From contig NZ_JMGA01000015.1 of NCBI RefSeq assembly GCF_000765145.1, forward strand, positions 1 through 50,294: 50,294 nucleotides of DNA, read 5' to 3'. Below are positions 41,745 through 50,294 of the stretch, one piece after another. The translations under genes and the position numbers were made by a program. The notes below the pieces were generated by a model, which made no database searches, had not been told where the DNA came from, and saw nothing but the letters and a program-made list of their open reading frames with translations. Origin of the DNA: Desulfosporosinus sp. HMP52 (GTDB lineage: Bacteria; Bacillota; Desulfitobacteriia; Desulfitobacteriales; Desulfitobacteriaceae). Position 1 is the stretch's first letter. Each line of letters starts with the position of its first letter.

Positions 41745-42554
41745 ATGTCTATAACTGATAAATTAAACGAACAGTTTCAAGCTATTCATAAGGTTATTTG
41801 GATTATTTTGCTGCCCGTAGTTTTAGATATTGGCGAACTAAGTCTTTTTGAAAGGATTTTGAAGAGTGAATACCAGCCTATCTCCAGACTGTTCAACTTA
41901 AAGATAGGGTTTATTTCAGCCCCACCTAGTATTAGATATATCTTGGAAGATTTCCCGTCTCTGATCTTTCAGTATAATTATTCAAGCCCTTTTCAAGGAA
42001 TTATCAATCAAGTCAACCTGACTAACATGTTACTTCTTTTATCGATTGTTCTGGTCACAAGCTTTTTGAATAGTGGTTATATGTCCGTTATTGGCCAAGC
42101 TGGGTATAAAAGGGTAACTGTCAAAGACTTTTTCAGAGATGGTAATAAATTATGGTTTAGGTTTTTTATCCTGGCTCTCTTGGAGGTTATCCCCTTTCTC
42201 TTGATCTTAATTAAAAGGGAATTTGGTTATTTTAGTTTGGGATATGTCGCTTTAGTTTACGTGAAGTACTCAATGGTTGTCGATCAAGTAAGTATAAGGA
42301 ATAATTTTAAACTTGGAATTAGTTTCTTGTTTAAAAACTTAGGTTTAACTATCAAGCTAGCCTTTTCTTTTGGGATTTTGTTTTCTCTTGTGGGGATAAG
42401 TATTCACCCTTTAGCAGCTATGGGCTTCTATGGCATTGTAATCGGGGCAATTATCACTGCTTATTTTGGAGCTGTTATTAATAAAGCTGTGCTGGAAATC
42501 TATCGAGAGGTATCGGAAAAACAAATGGAAAAAAAAGAGATCGACGAGCTTTAA
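41745..42554 (+). CDS. Multi-pass membrane protein of unknown function
   Basis: 269 residues, five to six hydrophobic helices (VIWIILLPVVLDIGE, NMLLLLSIVLVTSFL, FFILALLEVIPFLLIL, LAFSFGILFSLVGI, GIVIGAIITAYFGAV) and a charged C-tail (KQMEKKEIDEL). RBS AAAGGAGCGGAGCGA fits. It is divergent from the exported propeller gene over a 70-base gap holding TATAAT motifs in both orientations, so the two may be co-regulated. Family not recognised. Confidence 0.65.
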   Translation: MSITDKLNEQFQAIHKVIWIILLPVVLDIGELSLFERILKSEYQPISRLFNLKIGFISAPPSIRYILEDFPSLIFQYNYSSPFQGIINQVNLTNMLLLLSIVLVTSFLNSGYMSVIGQAGYKRVTVKDFFRDGNKLWFRFFILALLEVIPFLLILIKREFGYFSLGYVALVYVKYSMVVDQVSIRNNFKLGISFLFKNLGLTIKLAFSFGILFSLVGISIHPLAAMGFYGIVIGAIITAYFGAVINKAVLEIYREVSEKQMEKKEIDEL

Positions 42555-42623
42555 AAGCTCATCAATGAGAATAAGGAAGGTAACAATGATCTTCTTTGAT
42601 GCGGGTTGTTGTATCAGTGGGAA

Positions 42624-42650
42624 CAGGTTCAGAGTGGCAAGCTGAACCTG
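42624..42650. repeat. Short hairpin
   Basis: CAGGTTCAG / CTGAACCTG, 9 bp perfect, without a T run; lies in the 227-base gap before the coiled-coil gene. Confidence 0.4.
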
Positions 42651-42781
42651 AGGGGGAGGAGTTTATCGCAGTGTCAATCGAGAGGAGGCAAAGCATGAAA
42701 AGATCGAGGCGAAATATATTACCCTTAAAACCCACTTATGGTATAATAAAAAGGCTTGAACATATATAAGGCGGTGAACTT

Positions 42782-43075
42782 ATGAATGAAAATCAGGTGG
42801 GTGTAATACTTGAAGAAGTTCGGGATATGTTCAAAACCCTGGCTGAGGGACAGCGAATTATTGAAAATAGGTTGGGAAAAGTAGAAGAAGGACAAAAAGT
42901 ATTAGAAGAAGGACAGAAGGTACTAGAAAATGGGCAGAAATCATTAGAATCTGATATGAAGAAAGTAAAATCAGATTTACAAATAATTAAGTCATTCGTT
43001 ATTGCTGCAGATAATAGTTTTAACGACTATGAGAGCAGAATTAAGGCTTTAGAGAAAAAAACTGCAAATCTATAA
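42782..43075 (+). CDS. Small coiled-coil protein
   Basis: 97 residues, start behind GGCGGTG. Most of it is a coiled coil with near-exact seven-residue repeats (VEEGQKVLEEGQKVLENGQK). No membrane segment, cysteine or catalytic motif. Similar small repeat proteins occur widely in clostridia without known function; a terminator follows. Confidence 0.6.
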   Translation: MNENQVGVILEEVRDMFKTLAEGQRIIENRLGKVEEGQKVLEEGQKVLENGQKSLESDMKKVKSDLQIIKSFVIAADNSFNDYESRIKALEKKTANL

Positions 43076-43084
43076 ATATAAGAC

Positions 43085-43116
43085 AAAGCACTCGCGCAAT
43101 TCGCAGGTGCTTTTTA
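43085..43116 (+). terminator. Terminator after the coiled-coil gene
   Basis: Stem AAAGCAC / GTGCTTT, with an inner partial CGCG stem, then TTTTT. Confidence 0.65.
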
Positions 43117-43261
43117 GTTGCCTCGCAGTGTTTTCGATTTCTTTGCCTACATTGTCAATTTGATTTGCAATTCTTCGGAAGGGAATCTAAAATCTACTAT
43201 GTCATTCCGGAAATTCTGAGTCTTCTCGCTGCACCATGATAAATAAACTAGGAGGAAAGTT

Positions 43262-44257
43262 ATGAATAAAAAACGCTGGGTTTCTATAGCTGTTATTATT
43301 GTATTGTTGGTAGTGTATATCCGTACAGATATTGTTTCTACAGGAGAAAAAACTGGAACAACAGGAAAATTGGGAGATCCACTATCAATGTTATCTTCAA
43401 AATCACCATTTAGTACTGAGATTTATCAAGAAGGACTAGGCCAAACCATTGCTATTCTTAACGTAGACGGGACAATTGAGTCGGGCAATGCATTGTCAAC
43501 CGGTACCAATACCTTTGATCATCAGGTGTTTTTACAGGAAGTCGAAAACGCCTTTAAAAATCCGGAAATAAAAGCAATCATTCTGGCAGTGGATTCACCT
43601 GGCGGTGGCGTGTATGAGAGTGATCAAATTTATCAGAAACTAAAGAGTTTAAAAGACATATACCAAAAACCTTTGGTTGTATCTATGGGTTCAATGGCAG
43701 CTTCAGGAGGGTACTATATTTCTATGCCGGCGGATAAGATTCTTGCGAATCGCTTTACGATGACTGGATCAATCGGCGTCATTATGTCTACATATAATTA
43801 CAGCCAGCTGGCAGATAAATGGGGTATTGAGGAACTGGTTTTCAAAAGTGGTAAAAATAAAGACATACTGAATCCGATGCGTGACACGACGCAGGAAGAA
43901 ATGCAGATCATGCAGGGGATCATTGATGAGTATTATGGTTATTTTGTAGATGTTGTGGCCACAGGAAGGAAAATGGACCGTCAGGCAGTCATCAGTATTG
44001 CTGATGGAAGGGTTTATACAGCGTCGCAGGCCAAGTCGCTGGGCTTAATAGACCAAATAGGGGATTTGGACGGAGCTATTACCGAAGCTGCAAAAATGAT
44101 TAACGAAACGAACCCCAAAGTTATTAAATATAAAAAAGACGATCTGTTCAATTTGAATACACTATTGTCCCTTCCGTCGTCGAGACTTGACTTTTCGCGG
44201 ATCAAAGAGGATTTGCAGAACAGTGCGGTACCTACAGCTATGTACCTATACCGCTAA
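43262..44257 (+). CDS. sppA: Signal peptide peptidase SppA (family S49)
   Basis: A membrane-bound serine protease of 331 residues, the short SppA form as in Bacillus, which clears cut signal peptides. One N-terminal membrane helix (VSIAVIIVLLVVYI). The serine nucleophile is in GSMAASGGYY (Ser148) and the general-base lysine in FKSGKNKD (about Lys198-200); the spacing of about 50 matches the family. VDSPGGGVYESDQIY supplies the oxyanion part. GGAGG seven bases upstream supports the ATG. The RDD gene follows 17 bases later. Confidence 0.93.
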   Translation: MNKKRWVSIAVIIVLLVVYIRTDIVSTGEKTGTTGKLGDPLSMLSSKSPFSTEIYQEGLGQTIAILNVDGTIESGNALSTGTNTFDHQVFLQEVENAFKNPEIKAIILAVDSPGGGVYESDQIYQKLKSLKDIYQKPLVVSMGSMAASGGYYISMPADKILANRFTMTGSIGVIMSTYNYSQLADKWGIEELVFKSGKNKDILNPMRDTTQEEMQIMQGIIDEYYGYFVDVVATGRKMDRQAVISIADGRVYTASQAKSLGLIDQIGDLDGAITEAAKMINETNPKVIKYKKDDLFNLNTLLSLPSSRLDFSRIKEDLQNSAVPTAMYLYR

Positions 44258-44274
44258 AGGATGGTGATTAATCA

Positions 44275-44805
44275 ATGGATATCATTAATGAGCACAGCGG
44301 CAATCAGTTAATGGAAAGTGGAAACGTTATAACTCTGAGAGTCGTGGGATTTTGGACCAGATTTTTTGCCTTTATCCTTGATCTGTTGGTCATTGCTATG
44401 AGCAGTCAGATATTTTTCAGCCTTGTATGGCCGTCAGGTCTGGAAACCACAACAGTCAACTCATTTATTCTCATAAATTCACTCTTCCCCGGTATCTGGG
44501 GAAGCCTATATTTTGTTTTGATGACTATGTATTTTGGACAAACGCTGGGAAAAATGATCATGGGAATTAAAGTCGTAAGGAAGGATGGACATCCTCTTAG
44601 CTGGCTTACAGTCATCATGCGGGAAGTTGCCGGAAGAATACTGGCACAGTTGCTCGGTACCTACCTGGGTTATCTGGTTTGTGCGTTTCATCCCCGGAAG
44701 CAGGGATTGTCTGATATTCTAGGCGATACCTATGTGGTTTATGCTGGTGCTAATAAGTTGGGTAGATTGGTTCAGATCCCAACTGACCAAGCAGCAGCAA
44801 AATGA
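44275..44805 (+). CDS. RDD-family membrane protein
   Basis: 176 residues, starting 17 bases after sppA, so in one operon. The RDD signature is clear: VGFWTRFFAFILDLLVIA (R and D in helix 1), FFSLVW, FGQTLGKMIMGIKVV, and LGRILAQLLG-like helix 3. RDD proteins are mostly of unknown function; some support transport or spore-coat traffic. Its partnership with SppA suggests a role in membrane protein turnover (inference). Confidence 0.88.
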   Translation: MDIINEHSGNQLMESGNVITLRVVGFWTRFFAFILDLLVIAMSSQIFFSLVWPSGLETTTVNSFILINSLFPGIWGSLYFVLMTMYFGQTLGKMIMGIKVVRKDGHPLSWLTVIMREVAGRILAQLLGTYLGYLVCAFHPRKQGLSDILGDTYVVYAGANKLGRLVQIPTDQAAAK

Positions 44806-44848
44806 TTTATCACCATCTATCTGAATTGCTACTAACTAGAACGTTGCC

Positions 44849-45052
44849 TCAGCGATGTAAGAAATATTCATAGTAAGCACCTTGAAAAAATAGAACTATT
44901 TCACCGAAAACTCCTACACACAAAAACGAGAAATAGTAGGTAGCCTTTGTCATATCTTTGCCAAATAGCTCTTTAAAAGCTTGAATAAACAATTGTTCGA
45001 ATTTGAATAAATTTAAGATCCAACCAATAAAAAGAAAAGTAATAATTGCCAT
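44849..45052 (-). CDS. Small hypothetical membrane protein
   Basis: 67 residues with two hydrophobic stretches (ITFLFIGWILNLF, then YYFSFLCVGVFGEIVLFF). GAGGTAGGT lies upstream of the ATG. Family unknown. The gap 45053-45439 holds a good RBS at 45190 followed by a nine-codon frame, probably a cut-off gene start. Confidence 0.45.
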   Translation of the reverse strand: MAIITFLFIGWILNLFKFEQLFIQAFKELFGKDMTKATYYFSFLCVGVFGEIVLFFQGAYYEYFLHR

Positions 45053-45439
45053 GTTATCTGACCTACCTCATATTAGATTTCACATTCATAAAATACTAGT
45101 TGTCATATATACTTGATTCAATCATGTAACACAGTATCAATTTGATAAAACCCAATACTACAATTGTATTCTTAATAGGCTCTTAGAGGGGAGAGGTGGA
45201 TTATATGCAACAGAGAGCTATGGCATCCTGGTAATGCAACTGGCCCCCTCAGTTGGTATTCGTTACAACAATGGACCCGACAAAGTAACTTATTTTAGTA
45301 TGGTATTTTTTTCTGAATAGGTGCCTTACAAGAAGTGTGTAAAGAGCTATTAATCCCTAAAAGCAACATTATTTATGTACTATAACCTATTATCTTCCGG
45401 CTATTCTTATTAGAACCTAAAATCCATCGTTAGCGAAAC

Positions 45440-46040
45440 GCTGTCCGCAAAAGAGTTTTTGGAGTGGCTTGGACTTAAGCACCGTCCAACGTTCGGCAAC
45501 AATTAACTCAACAACACTTTGAAACTGCTTCAGTATGCCAGTCCCTTTGATTGTGACCTTGTTGACTTAAGTCAACCTATGCTCGACAGGGCACATACTA
45601 GGATTGCGGCGGCCAATTCGGGTGAAATCAGAACTTTTCAATGTGATTTCCGCATGCTCGATTTACCGGACCAAAGGTACGATATTATCCTGGCTGCTGC
45701 TGTCTTGCATCACCTGCGAGATGATCAAGACTGGAAAAATGTGTTCCATAAGATTTATAGATTGACAGCACCAGGCGGAAGTGTTTGGATTACGGATTTA
45801 GTTTCCCATGAAACCAAGCAAGTTCAAAAGATGATGTGGGATAGATATGGAGCATATTTGTGCTCAATTGGCGGAGAGGAGTATAAAAACAACGTATTTT
45901 CCTATATTGACAAAGAGGATTCGCCTCGTTCCGTCACATATCAATTGGACTTGCTTCGAAAAGTCGGATTTGACCATATTGAACTGCTACACAAGAATTC
46001 ATGTTTTGCAGCTTTTGGAGCTATTAAAAGAGTAAAATAA
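45440..46040 (+). pseudogene. Class I SAM methyltransferase, N-terminus lost
   Basis: The readable frame (45519-46040) gives LLQYASPFDCDLVDLSQPML, RTFQCDFRMLDLPDQRYDII, AAAVLHHLRDDQDW and IYRLTAPGGSVWITD, which are the second half of a class I methyltransferase fold. The SAM-binding D-x-G-x-G loop that should precede LKLLQY is missing. Upstream (45440-45510) a frame fragment SAKEFLEWLGLKHRPT is out of phase. No ATG or RBS starts the long frame. A dead gene, but with nearly intact 3' half. Confidence 0.65.
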
Positions 46041-46125
46041 GCCGTTAGATTATTATTTTAACCGTTAGTGAAATAACGACCTTAACTTAAAATTTGCCTT
46101 TGGTACTCGTTTTCCCGGTTTCCAT

Positions 46126-46169
46126 AAAAATATGACGTCGCCAAAATACTTTGGGGGCGTCATATTTTT
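46126..46169 (+). terminator. Terminator after the methyltransferase remnant
   Basis: AAAAATATGACG / CGTCATATTTTT with an inner CC...GG stem, then TTTTTA-like T content; could act both ways. Confidence 0.7.
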
Positions 46170-46329
46170 ATAGAAACTACCCTAGTCGCTAAAGGAAAAT
46201 GTCGCTTAGATAATAAGTCCTAAATAGTTGCTGCACTTTAACAAGGGCGGAAGGGTAATCCCATGCCTTGTCGAATTTATTTATTAAATAGCTTCGCGCA
46301 AAGAATCCCAGATTGAAGGGAAATTGCAA

Positions 46330-48048
46330 ATGAAAAAAAGAAGTTTAATTCTGCAGTTATTCATTATGCTGTTTATCATTCTCCAATGCCTCATTGCCTT
46401 TTTGGCCTATTCGACTTATAAATATGCGGAATCAGTGATTCTCAAAGAAGTGATTCAGCTGAACACTAATATGCTTCAGCAGATTGCCATCAGGATCAAT
46501 CAAGAATTAAAGGATGTTGAAGTTCTGGCCAGCCGCATTGCCTATGATACAAGTATTATTGAATCACTGAAAAAAAGCTCTGACGGAGAGAGGGCCAACG
46601 AGGAACAGCTTCTGAAAATTGAAGGAATTATGTCAGGTTACATCTGGTCTTATCGAAGTACGGCGATGCTCATCGACGCCCATTTGATCGATAAGCGCGG
46701 CAATACCTATTCCACCTCCTATTCCATGTCCTCCAATCAGGAGGCTGACTTAGCAGCCTTAGACAAAGTTCTGGAAAATGGACAGGGTAGTGAAATTTTT
46801 CCTATCAAGTCTTATTTTACTGCCATAGGGGGAAATAATTATTATTTCCAGGTAGCCAGAAAAGTTGAAGACTATATTTCCAAACAAGACTATGGGGTGC
46901 TCTTGTTAAACGTCAATGAAAAACTACTGGGTGATAATTATATTCGCTTGACCAATGAAGAAAAAGATTTCTTTATCATTGACCAGGATGGGCTGATTAT
47001 TTCTCACCAGGATAAAGATAAAATCACTGAAAAGCTGAATAGCTTTGTGGAAGCCAATAGCAAAAACAAGCTGAATAACTATTATTTGCAAGATGATAAG
47101 CTCTTTATTTCTCAACCGATCAGCGGTTGCGGCTGGTACCTTGTGGAGTCGGTTTCTTTAGCAAGTGCCTTGCTGCCTCTGAAAAAAATTGAGCTGTTTT
47201 TAATTGCCTTTGGGATTTTATGCACTTTACTGACGGGTGTGGTACTATGCGTTGTGGCAAGAAAGATTGCGGAACCCTTAAGTTTACTCAGAAACAAAAT
47301 GACTGAATTCAACGATGGTAATCTTTCCATTCAAATTCAGGATAGTACTTATAAGGAGTTTTCGGAAATCTCCATTTCCTTTAATGAACTGATTCAGCGG
47401 GTGAATTTTTTGCTTAAAGAAAACATCAACAATGAACGACAAAAACGTTTGCTGGAGCTTGATTTTTTGCGAGCTCAAATTAACCCCCATTTTATCTATA
47501 ACACCTTAAGCTCTATTCGCTTTTATGTGGAAATGGGGAAAAACAAAGAAGCTGAGGAGATGCTTTATCATTTTTCTAAGCTGTTGCGCAGGGTACTGTC
47601 CCGCGGGGATGAATTCGTCCTGTTAAGGGATGAGGTTAAGCATTTGGAGGACTATGTAGTTCTGCAAAAGATGAGATATGCCAACGCCTTTCTCGTAGAA
47701 TTTTTACTGGCAGAAAACACCTTAAATGCTCAAATTCCCTCCTTTATCCTGCAGCCAATTATTGAAAATGCTATTTTTTACGGTTTGCAGGTCAATCGAT
47801 TGATTGTGATTAAGGTGGAAGCTGAATTAGCAGATGATGATTTATATATCAAGATTTCCGACAACGGAATCGGCATGAGCCAAGAGAAAATTACCGAGAT
47901 CTTTAATAAAGAGGTTCAAATGAGCAGAGTAGGAATTTTAAATGTGCATGAACGAATTAGAATTCTTTACGGAGGCGCCTACGGTCTGACCATTGAACAG
48001 AATGAACCGGAAGGAACTATAGTGATTCTTAAATTACACTATGCTTAG
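46330..48048 (+). CDS. Sensor histidine kinase, YesM/LytS type
   Basis: 572 residues from ATG 46330 (AAGGG upstream; an in-frame TTG is at 46324). Order: membrane helix (10-32), extracellular dCache-like sensor (about 35-285), second helix (LFLIAFGILCTLLTGVVL), HAMP (IAEPLSLLRNKMTEF), then the His_kinase domain with the phospho-accepting H387 in INPHFIYNTL, and the ATPase (LQPIIENAIFYG, SDNGIGMS). Family members act with AraC-type response regulators, as here, and often sense sugars or similar solutes. It is 8 bases from the regulator gene. Confidence 0.93.
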   Translation: MKKRSLILQLFIMLFIILQCLIAFLAYSTYKYAESVILKEVIQLNTNMLQQIAIRINQELKDVEVLASRIAYDTSIIESLKKSSDGERANEEQLLKIEGIMSGYIWSYRSTAMLIDAHLIDKRGNTYSTSYSMSSNQEADLAALDKVLENGQGSEIFPIKSYFTAIGGNNYYFQVARKVEDYISKQDYGVLLLNVNEKLLGDNYIRLTNEEKDFFIIDQDGLIISHQDKDKITEKLNSFVEANSKNKLNNYYLQDDKLFISQPISGCGWYLVESVSLASALLPLKKIELFLIAFGILCTLLTGVVLCVVARKIAEPLSLLRNKMTEFNDGNLSIQIQDSTYKEFSEISISFNELIQRVNFLLKENINNERQKRLLELDFLRAQINPHFIYNTLSSIRFYVEMGKNKEAEEMLYHFSKLLRRVLSRGDEFVLLRDEVKHLEDYVVLQKMRYANAFLVEFLLAENTLNAQIPSFILQPIIENAIFYGLQVNRLIVIKVEAELADDDLYIKISDNGIGMSQEKITEIFNKEVQMSRVGILNVHERIRILYGGAYGLTIEQNEPEGTIVILKLHYA

Positions 48049-48056
48049 GAGGAACT

Positions 48057-48854
48057 ATGTTAAGAATTGTCATTGCAGATGATGAACTGCCCATTCGGGA
48101 GTGGCTGAACTATTGTCTGAAAGATAAAAATACCAAGTTAGAGATTGTTGGAATCGCCTCTGATGGTTTGCAGGCCCAAGAGCTGGCTGTGAAAGAGAAG
48201 CCTGATGTAGTGATCATGGATATCAGGATGCCGAAAATGGATGGAATTACGGCGATGAAAAATATTAAGAAAGTACTGCCTCAGACGGAATTTGTTATCT
48301 TGACAAATTACGCTGATTTTTCCTACGCCAAACAAGCAATTACCTGTGGTGCTAAGGAATACATCCTAAAGTCTGAATTACGAAGCTCGGAATTAATTGA
48401 AATACTGGTAAAAATTGAAGAGGATCGTTATACCCAATATGACAGACCAAGAATTGCGGATCAGTTGGAACGTGCGGCCCAAAAAACTTTGACAGAGTAT
48501 TCTGGTGAGCATATTGATACCAGCAACCAATTTATTGAAAAGGCCTTAATGTATATTCATGAACATTTTGATAAAGCCATTTCCCTGGCGGATGTTGCCG
48601 GCCAGGTGTATCGGTCTCCAGAGTATTTCAGCCGCTTGTTTAAAGAGGTAACCGGCGAAAACTTTAGTATTTACCTGATTAATTATCGCTTGACCCAAGC
48701 GCGAAAACTATTAGTCAATACAGATTTTAAAATTACAGATATTGCCTATAGGGTAGGGTACCAGAATCCAAGTTATTTCTCCAGACTTTACAAGAAGTAT
48801 ATGGGAATTACCCCAGAGGATGAGCGGAGAAAAAACAGCCTTAAAGCAAAATAG
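48057..48854 (+). CDS. Response regulator with AraC DNA-binding domain, YesN type
   Basis: 265 residues: receiver domain with DD (VIADDE), phospho-acceptor D55 (VIMDIRMPKMDG), T/K positions (LTNYADF, LKSEL), then a linker and two helix-turn-helix AraC motifs (ISLADVAGQVYRSPEYFSRL, ITDIAYRVGYQNPSYFSRLY). GAGGAACT precedes the ATG. Partner of the kinase before it; its target is likely the BMP lipoprotein gene downstream. Confidence 0.93.
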   Translation: MLRIVIADDELPIREWLNYCLKDKNTKLEIVGIASDGLQAQELAVKEKPDVVIMDIRMPKMDGITAMKNIKKVLPQTEFVILTNYADFSYAKQAITCGAKEYILKSELRSSELIEILVKIEEDRYTQYDRPRIADQLERAAQKTLTEYSGEHIDTSNQFIEKALMYIHEHFDKAISLADVAGQVYRSPEYFSRLFKEVTGENFSIYLINYRLTQARKLLVNTDFKITDIAYRVGYQNPSYFSRLYKKYMGITPEDERRKNSLKAK

Positions 48855-49026
48855 TGCTAAATGTTAAGAAAGTGACATGGGCTGGTGTACTGCAGCAAGA
48901 TAGTGCTAGAAACTCGACATGACCGTTACTATCAGAGCGGCTTATTTTTGTTACAATTAGGCTAAGATTTGAAGGGCTGATCCTGATCCGATGGCAACAA
49001 CTAGTTTATATTGGGGGGTAAGAGAA

Positions 49027-50052
49027 ATGATTAAGAAAAGATCCAAATTGACAGCAGCTGTCTTGGCAGTCTTAATGCTGTTTTTACTGACAGCATGTGG
49101 CACCACCAAAGTAGTAGATTCAGGTAAAAAAGGTGCAAGCGATTACAAAATGGTTCTGATATTACCCGGTCCTATTAACGATCAAAGCTGGAATGCCACA
49201 AACTACGCCGGGCTGGTTAAGTCCAATGCAACTCTGGGCACAAAAATGGAATACGTGGAAAACGTACAGGCGGCTGATTATGAGTCTACCTTTAGAAATT
49301 ATGCTGAGCGTGGTTATAACCTGATTATGGCAGCAGGTACTCAATTTGATGAAGCGGCCAATAAGGTTGCGGAGAGCTATCCAAAAACAACCTTTTGTGT
49401 TGTCAATGGTATGGTTAGCAAAGGTTCAAATGTCGCCCCGATCTTCCCCAAAGAATATGAGGCCAGTTATATAGCTGCCTTAATGGCTGGAGAAGTCAGC
49501 CAAAAGGGTCAATTTGCCACCATCGGCGGTTTCCCCAATAAGGCTATGGAACATTTGCTGGATGTCTATGAAAAGGTCGCTGTGGATCTAGCTAAACAGC
49601 GCGGAATTTCAGGTGCCAAAGCAGTTCGTGCCTATGCCAATAGCTGGGATGATGTAGCTTTAGGCAAACAAATGGCCTCGACAATGATTGATAATGGTGC
49701 CGATGTGATGTTTGTTTATGCCAATCAGGTTGGCTTAGGCTCTATCCAGGCTACCAAAGAAAAAGGGGTTAAGTTCATCGGTTTCTCGGGAGATCAGACA
49801 ACCATTGATCCCAATACGGTTGTCAGTTCTGTGGTGTTTGATTTTGAAACCTTTTATGTCTGGGCTATTCAAAAATACCTGGATGGAAGTTTAGATGGCA
49901 ATAAGGTCCATGAAGCAGGAATCGCTGAGAATATCTTTAAGCCGGTCTATACAGCTAACATTAGTAAAGATGTTCAAGAAAAAGTAGCTGCAGGCATGGA
50001 AAAAGCTAAAAAAGGTGAAGTTGATTTTAACGCAATGTTTGTTAATAAATAG
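49027..50052 (+). CDS. BMP-family lipoprotein (PnrA/Med-like solute-binding protein)
   Basis: 341 residues; ATG 49027 chosen for GGGGGGTAAGAG. A lipobox LLTACG (Cys24) anchors it. The body shows the BMP signature: VLILPGPINDQSWNATNYAG, ERGYNLIMAAGTQFDEAA, FCVVNGMVSKGSN, QFATIGGFPNKAMEHLL and KFIGFSGDQTTIDPNTV. It would bind a nucleoside or related solute and hand it to an ABC permease, not in the window. The flanking two-component genes probably respond to the same solute. Confidence 0.92.
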   Translation: MIKKRSKLTAAVLAVLMLFLLTACGTTKVVDSGKKGASDYKMVLILPGPINDQSWNATNYAGLVKSNATLGTKMEYVENVQAADYESTFRNYAERGYNLIMAAGTQFDEAANKVAESYPKTTFCVVNGMVSKGSNVAPIFPKEYEASYIAALMAGEVSQKGQFATIGGFPNKAMEHLLDVYEKVAVDLAKQRGISGAKAVRAYANSWDDVALGKQMASTMIDNGADVMFVYANQVGLGSIQATKEKGVKFIGFSGDQTTIDPNTVVSSVVFDFETFYVWAIQKYLDGSLDGNKVHEAGIAENIFKPVYTANISKDVQEKVAAGMEKAKKGEVDFNAMFVNK

Positions 50053-50294
50053 ACCCTTATGCTGCTATGCGGCACCTCTGATGAATGAAAATGGGCACTC
50101 TTTCGGGTCAAGCGGGTCGGGCAGTTTCGCCACATCTGCTCACCGCAGCATTCCGAGGCTCGCCCACTCGGCTGCGCGGGAGCTACGCCAAACCTCCGGG
50201 TATTACTGCATGTGAACCGCTGGCTCCGCTGTCTCGCGCAACCTTTGTGGGCTTTACCGCCTCTCCATGCAATGGGTTCGCTCCTGTGGACGAA
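50053..50294. other. GC-rich, geneless right end
   Basis: Runs of GGGTCAAGCGGGTCGGGCAG, GGCTCGCCCACTCGGCTGCG and similar, with markedly higher GC than all neighbours and no frame longer than about 66 codons that looks like protein. It may be the start of a repeat, an IS end, or a structured RNA. The window stops inside it. Confidence 0.4.

Noticed and set aside
42895-42950. GAAGAAGGACAGAAGGT-type tandem repeats as a possible array
   Set aside because: They encode the seven-residue repeats of a coiled-coil protein in frame.
45205-45234. Good RBS followed by a nine-codon frame
   Set aside because: Too short to call; probably the cut-off start of a lost gene.
1-50294. CRISPR array
   Set aside because: No series of regularly spaced direct repeats was seen in any gap.

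Overview
The window looks like chromosomal DNA of an anaerobic, spore-former-type Firmicute of the Peptococcaceae/Desulfitobacterium kind. This is inferred from moderate-to-low GC, strong GGAGG ribosome binding sites, a T-box-controlled ilv operon, a 2-hydroxyacyl-CoA dehydratase, ECF sigma factors paired with DUF4179-type anti-sigma factors, and cell-wall-binding repeat 2 proteins. No rRNA or housekeeping marker fixes the species.

Left edge (1-6.8 kb): a Wadjet (JetABCD) SMC-type anti-plasmid defence operon, complete except for the 5' end of jetA. Right behind it (6.8-8.7 kb) is a scrap-yard of mobile-element origin: a degenerate tRNA-Thr(CGT)-like sequence, a broken small membrane gene, two small phage/ICE-like genes and a DUF3102 gene with an in-frame stop. 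Next come ilvBN on the minus strand under a T-box leader (8.7-11.4 kb) and a 3' scrap of a clostridial-type thiC.

Middle (11.7-20.2 kb): a membrane protein, a lone acyl carrier protein, a three-gene activator plus 2-hydroxyacyl-CoA dehydratase cluster, the RNA helicase DbpA, and an Old Yellow Enzyme/amidohydrolase pair behind a palindrome. From 20.2 to 27 kb the sequence is again a patchwork. It holds a second DUF3102 fragment, a MarR-MATE efflux operon with likely operators, a DUF5316 protein and a truncated second copy of it, a broken methyltransferase, a GyrI-like protein and a CvpA-annotated-type membrane protein.

Right half (27-50 kb): mostly envelope and regulation. There is a secreted propeller-like protein, an ECF sigma/anti-sigma pair, a 1.1-kDa-residue-class surface protein with cell-wall-binding repeats, a PAP2 phosphatase, a Dps-like ferritin, an AlkD-type DNA repair protein, a tiny holin-like (type I) toxin, and an unusual ECF sigma factor fused in frame to its anti-sigma-like partner. 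After these come SppA and RDD membrane proteins, a second broken methyltransferase, and a YesM/YesN-type two-component system next to a BMP-family lipoprotein that probably feeds an ABC transporter beyond the window. The last 240 bases are GC-rich and unlike the rest.

The best candidates for something new are the sigma/anti-sigma fusion with an internal translation start (38.7-40.4 kb), the holin-like toxin locus whose leader is duplicated at 24.4 kb, the four-cysteine insertion in IlvB, the Wadjet operon bordered by a decayed tRNA, and the unexplained GC-rich right end.
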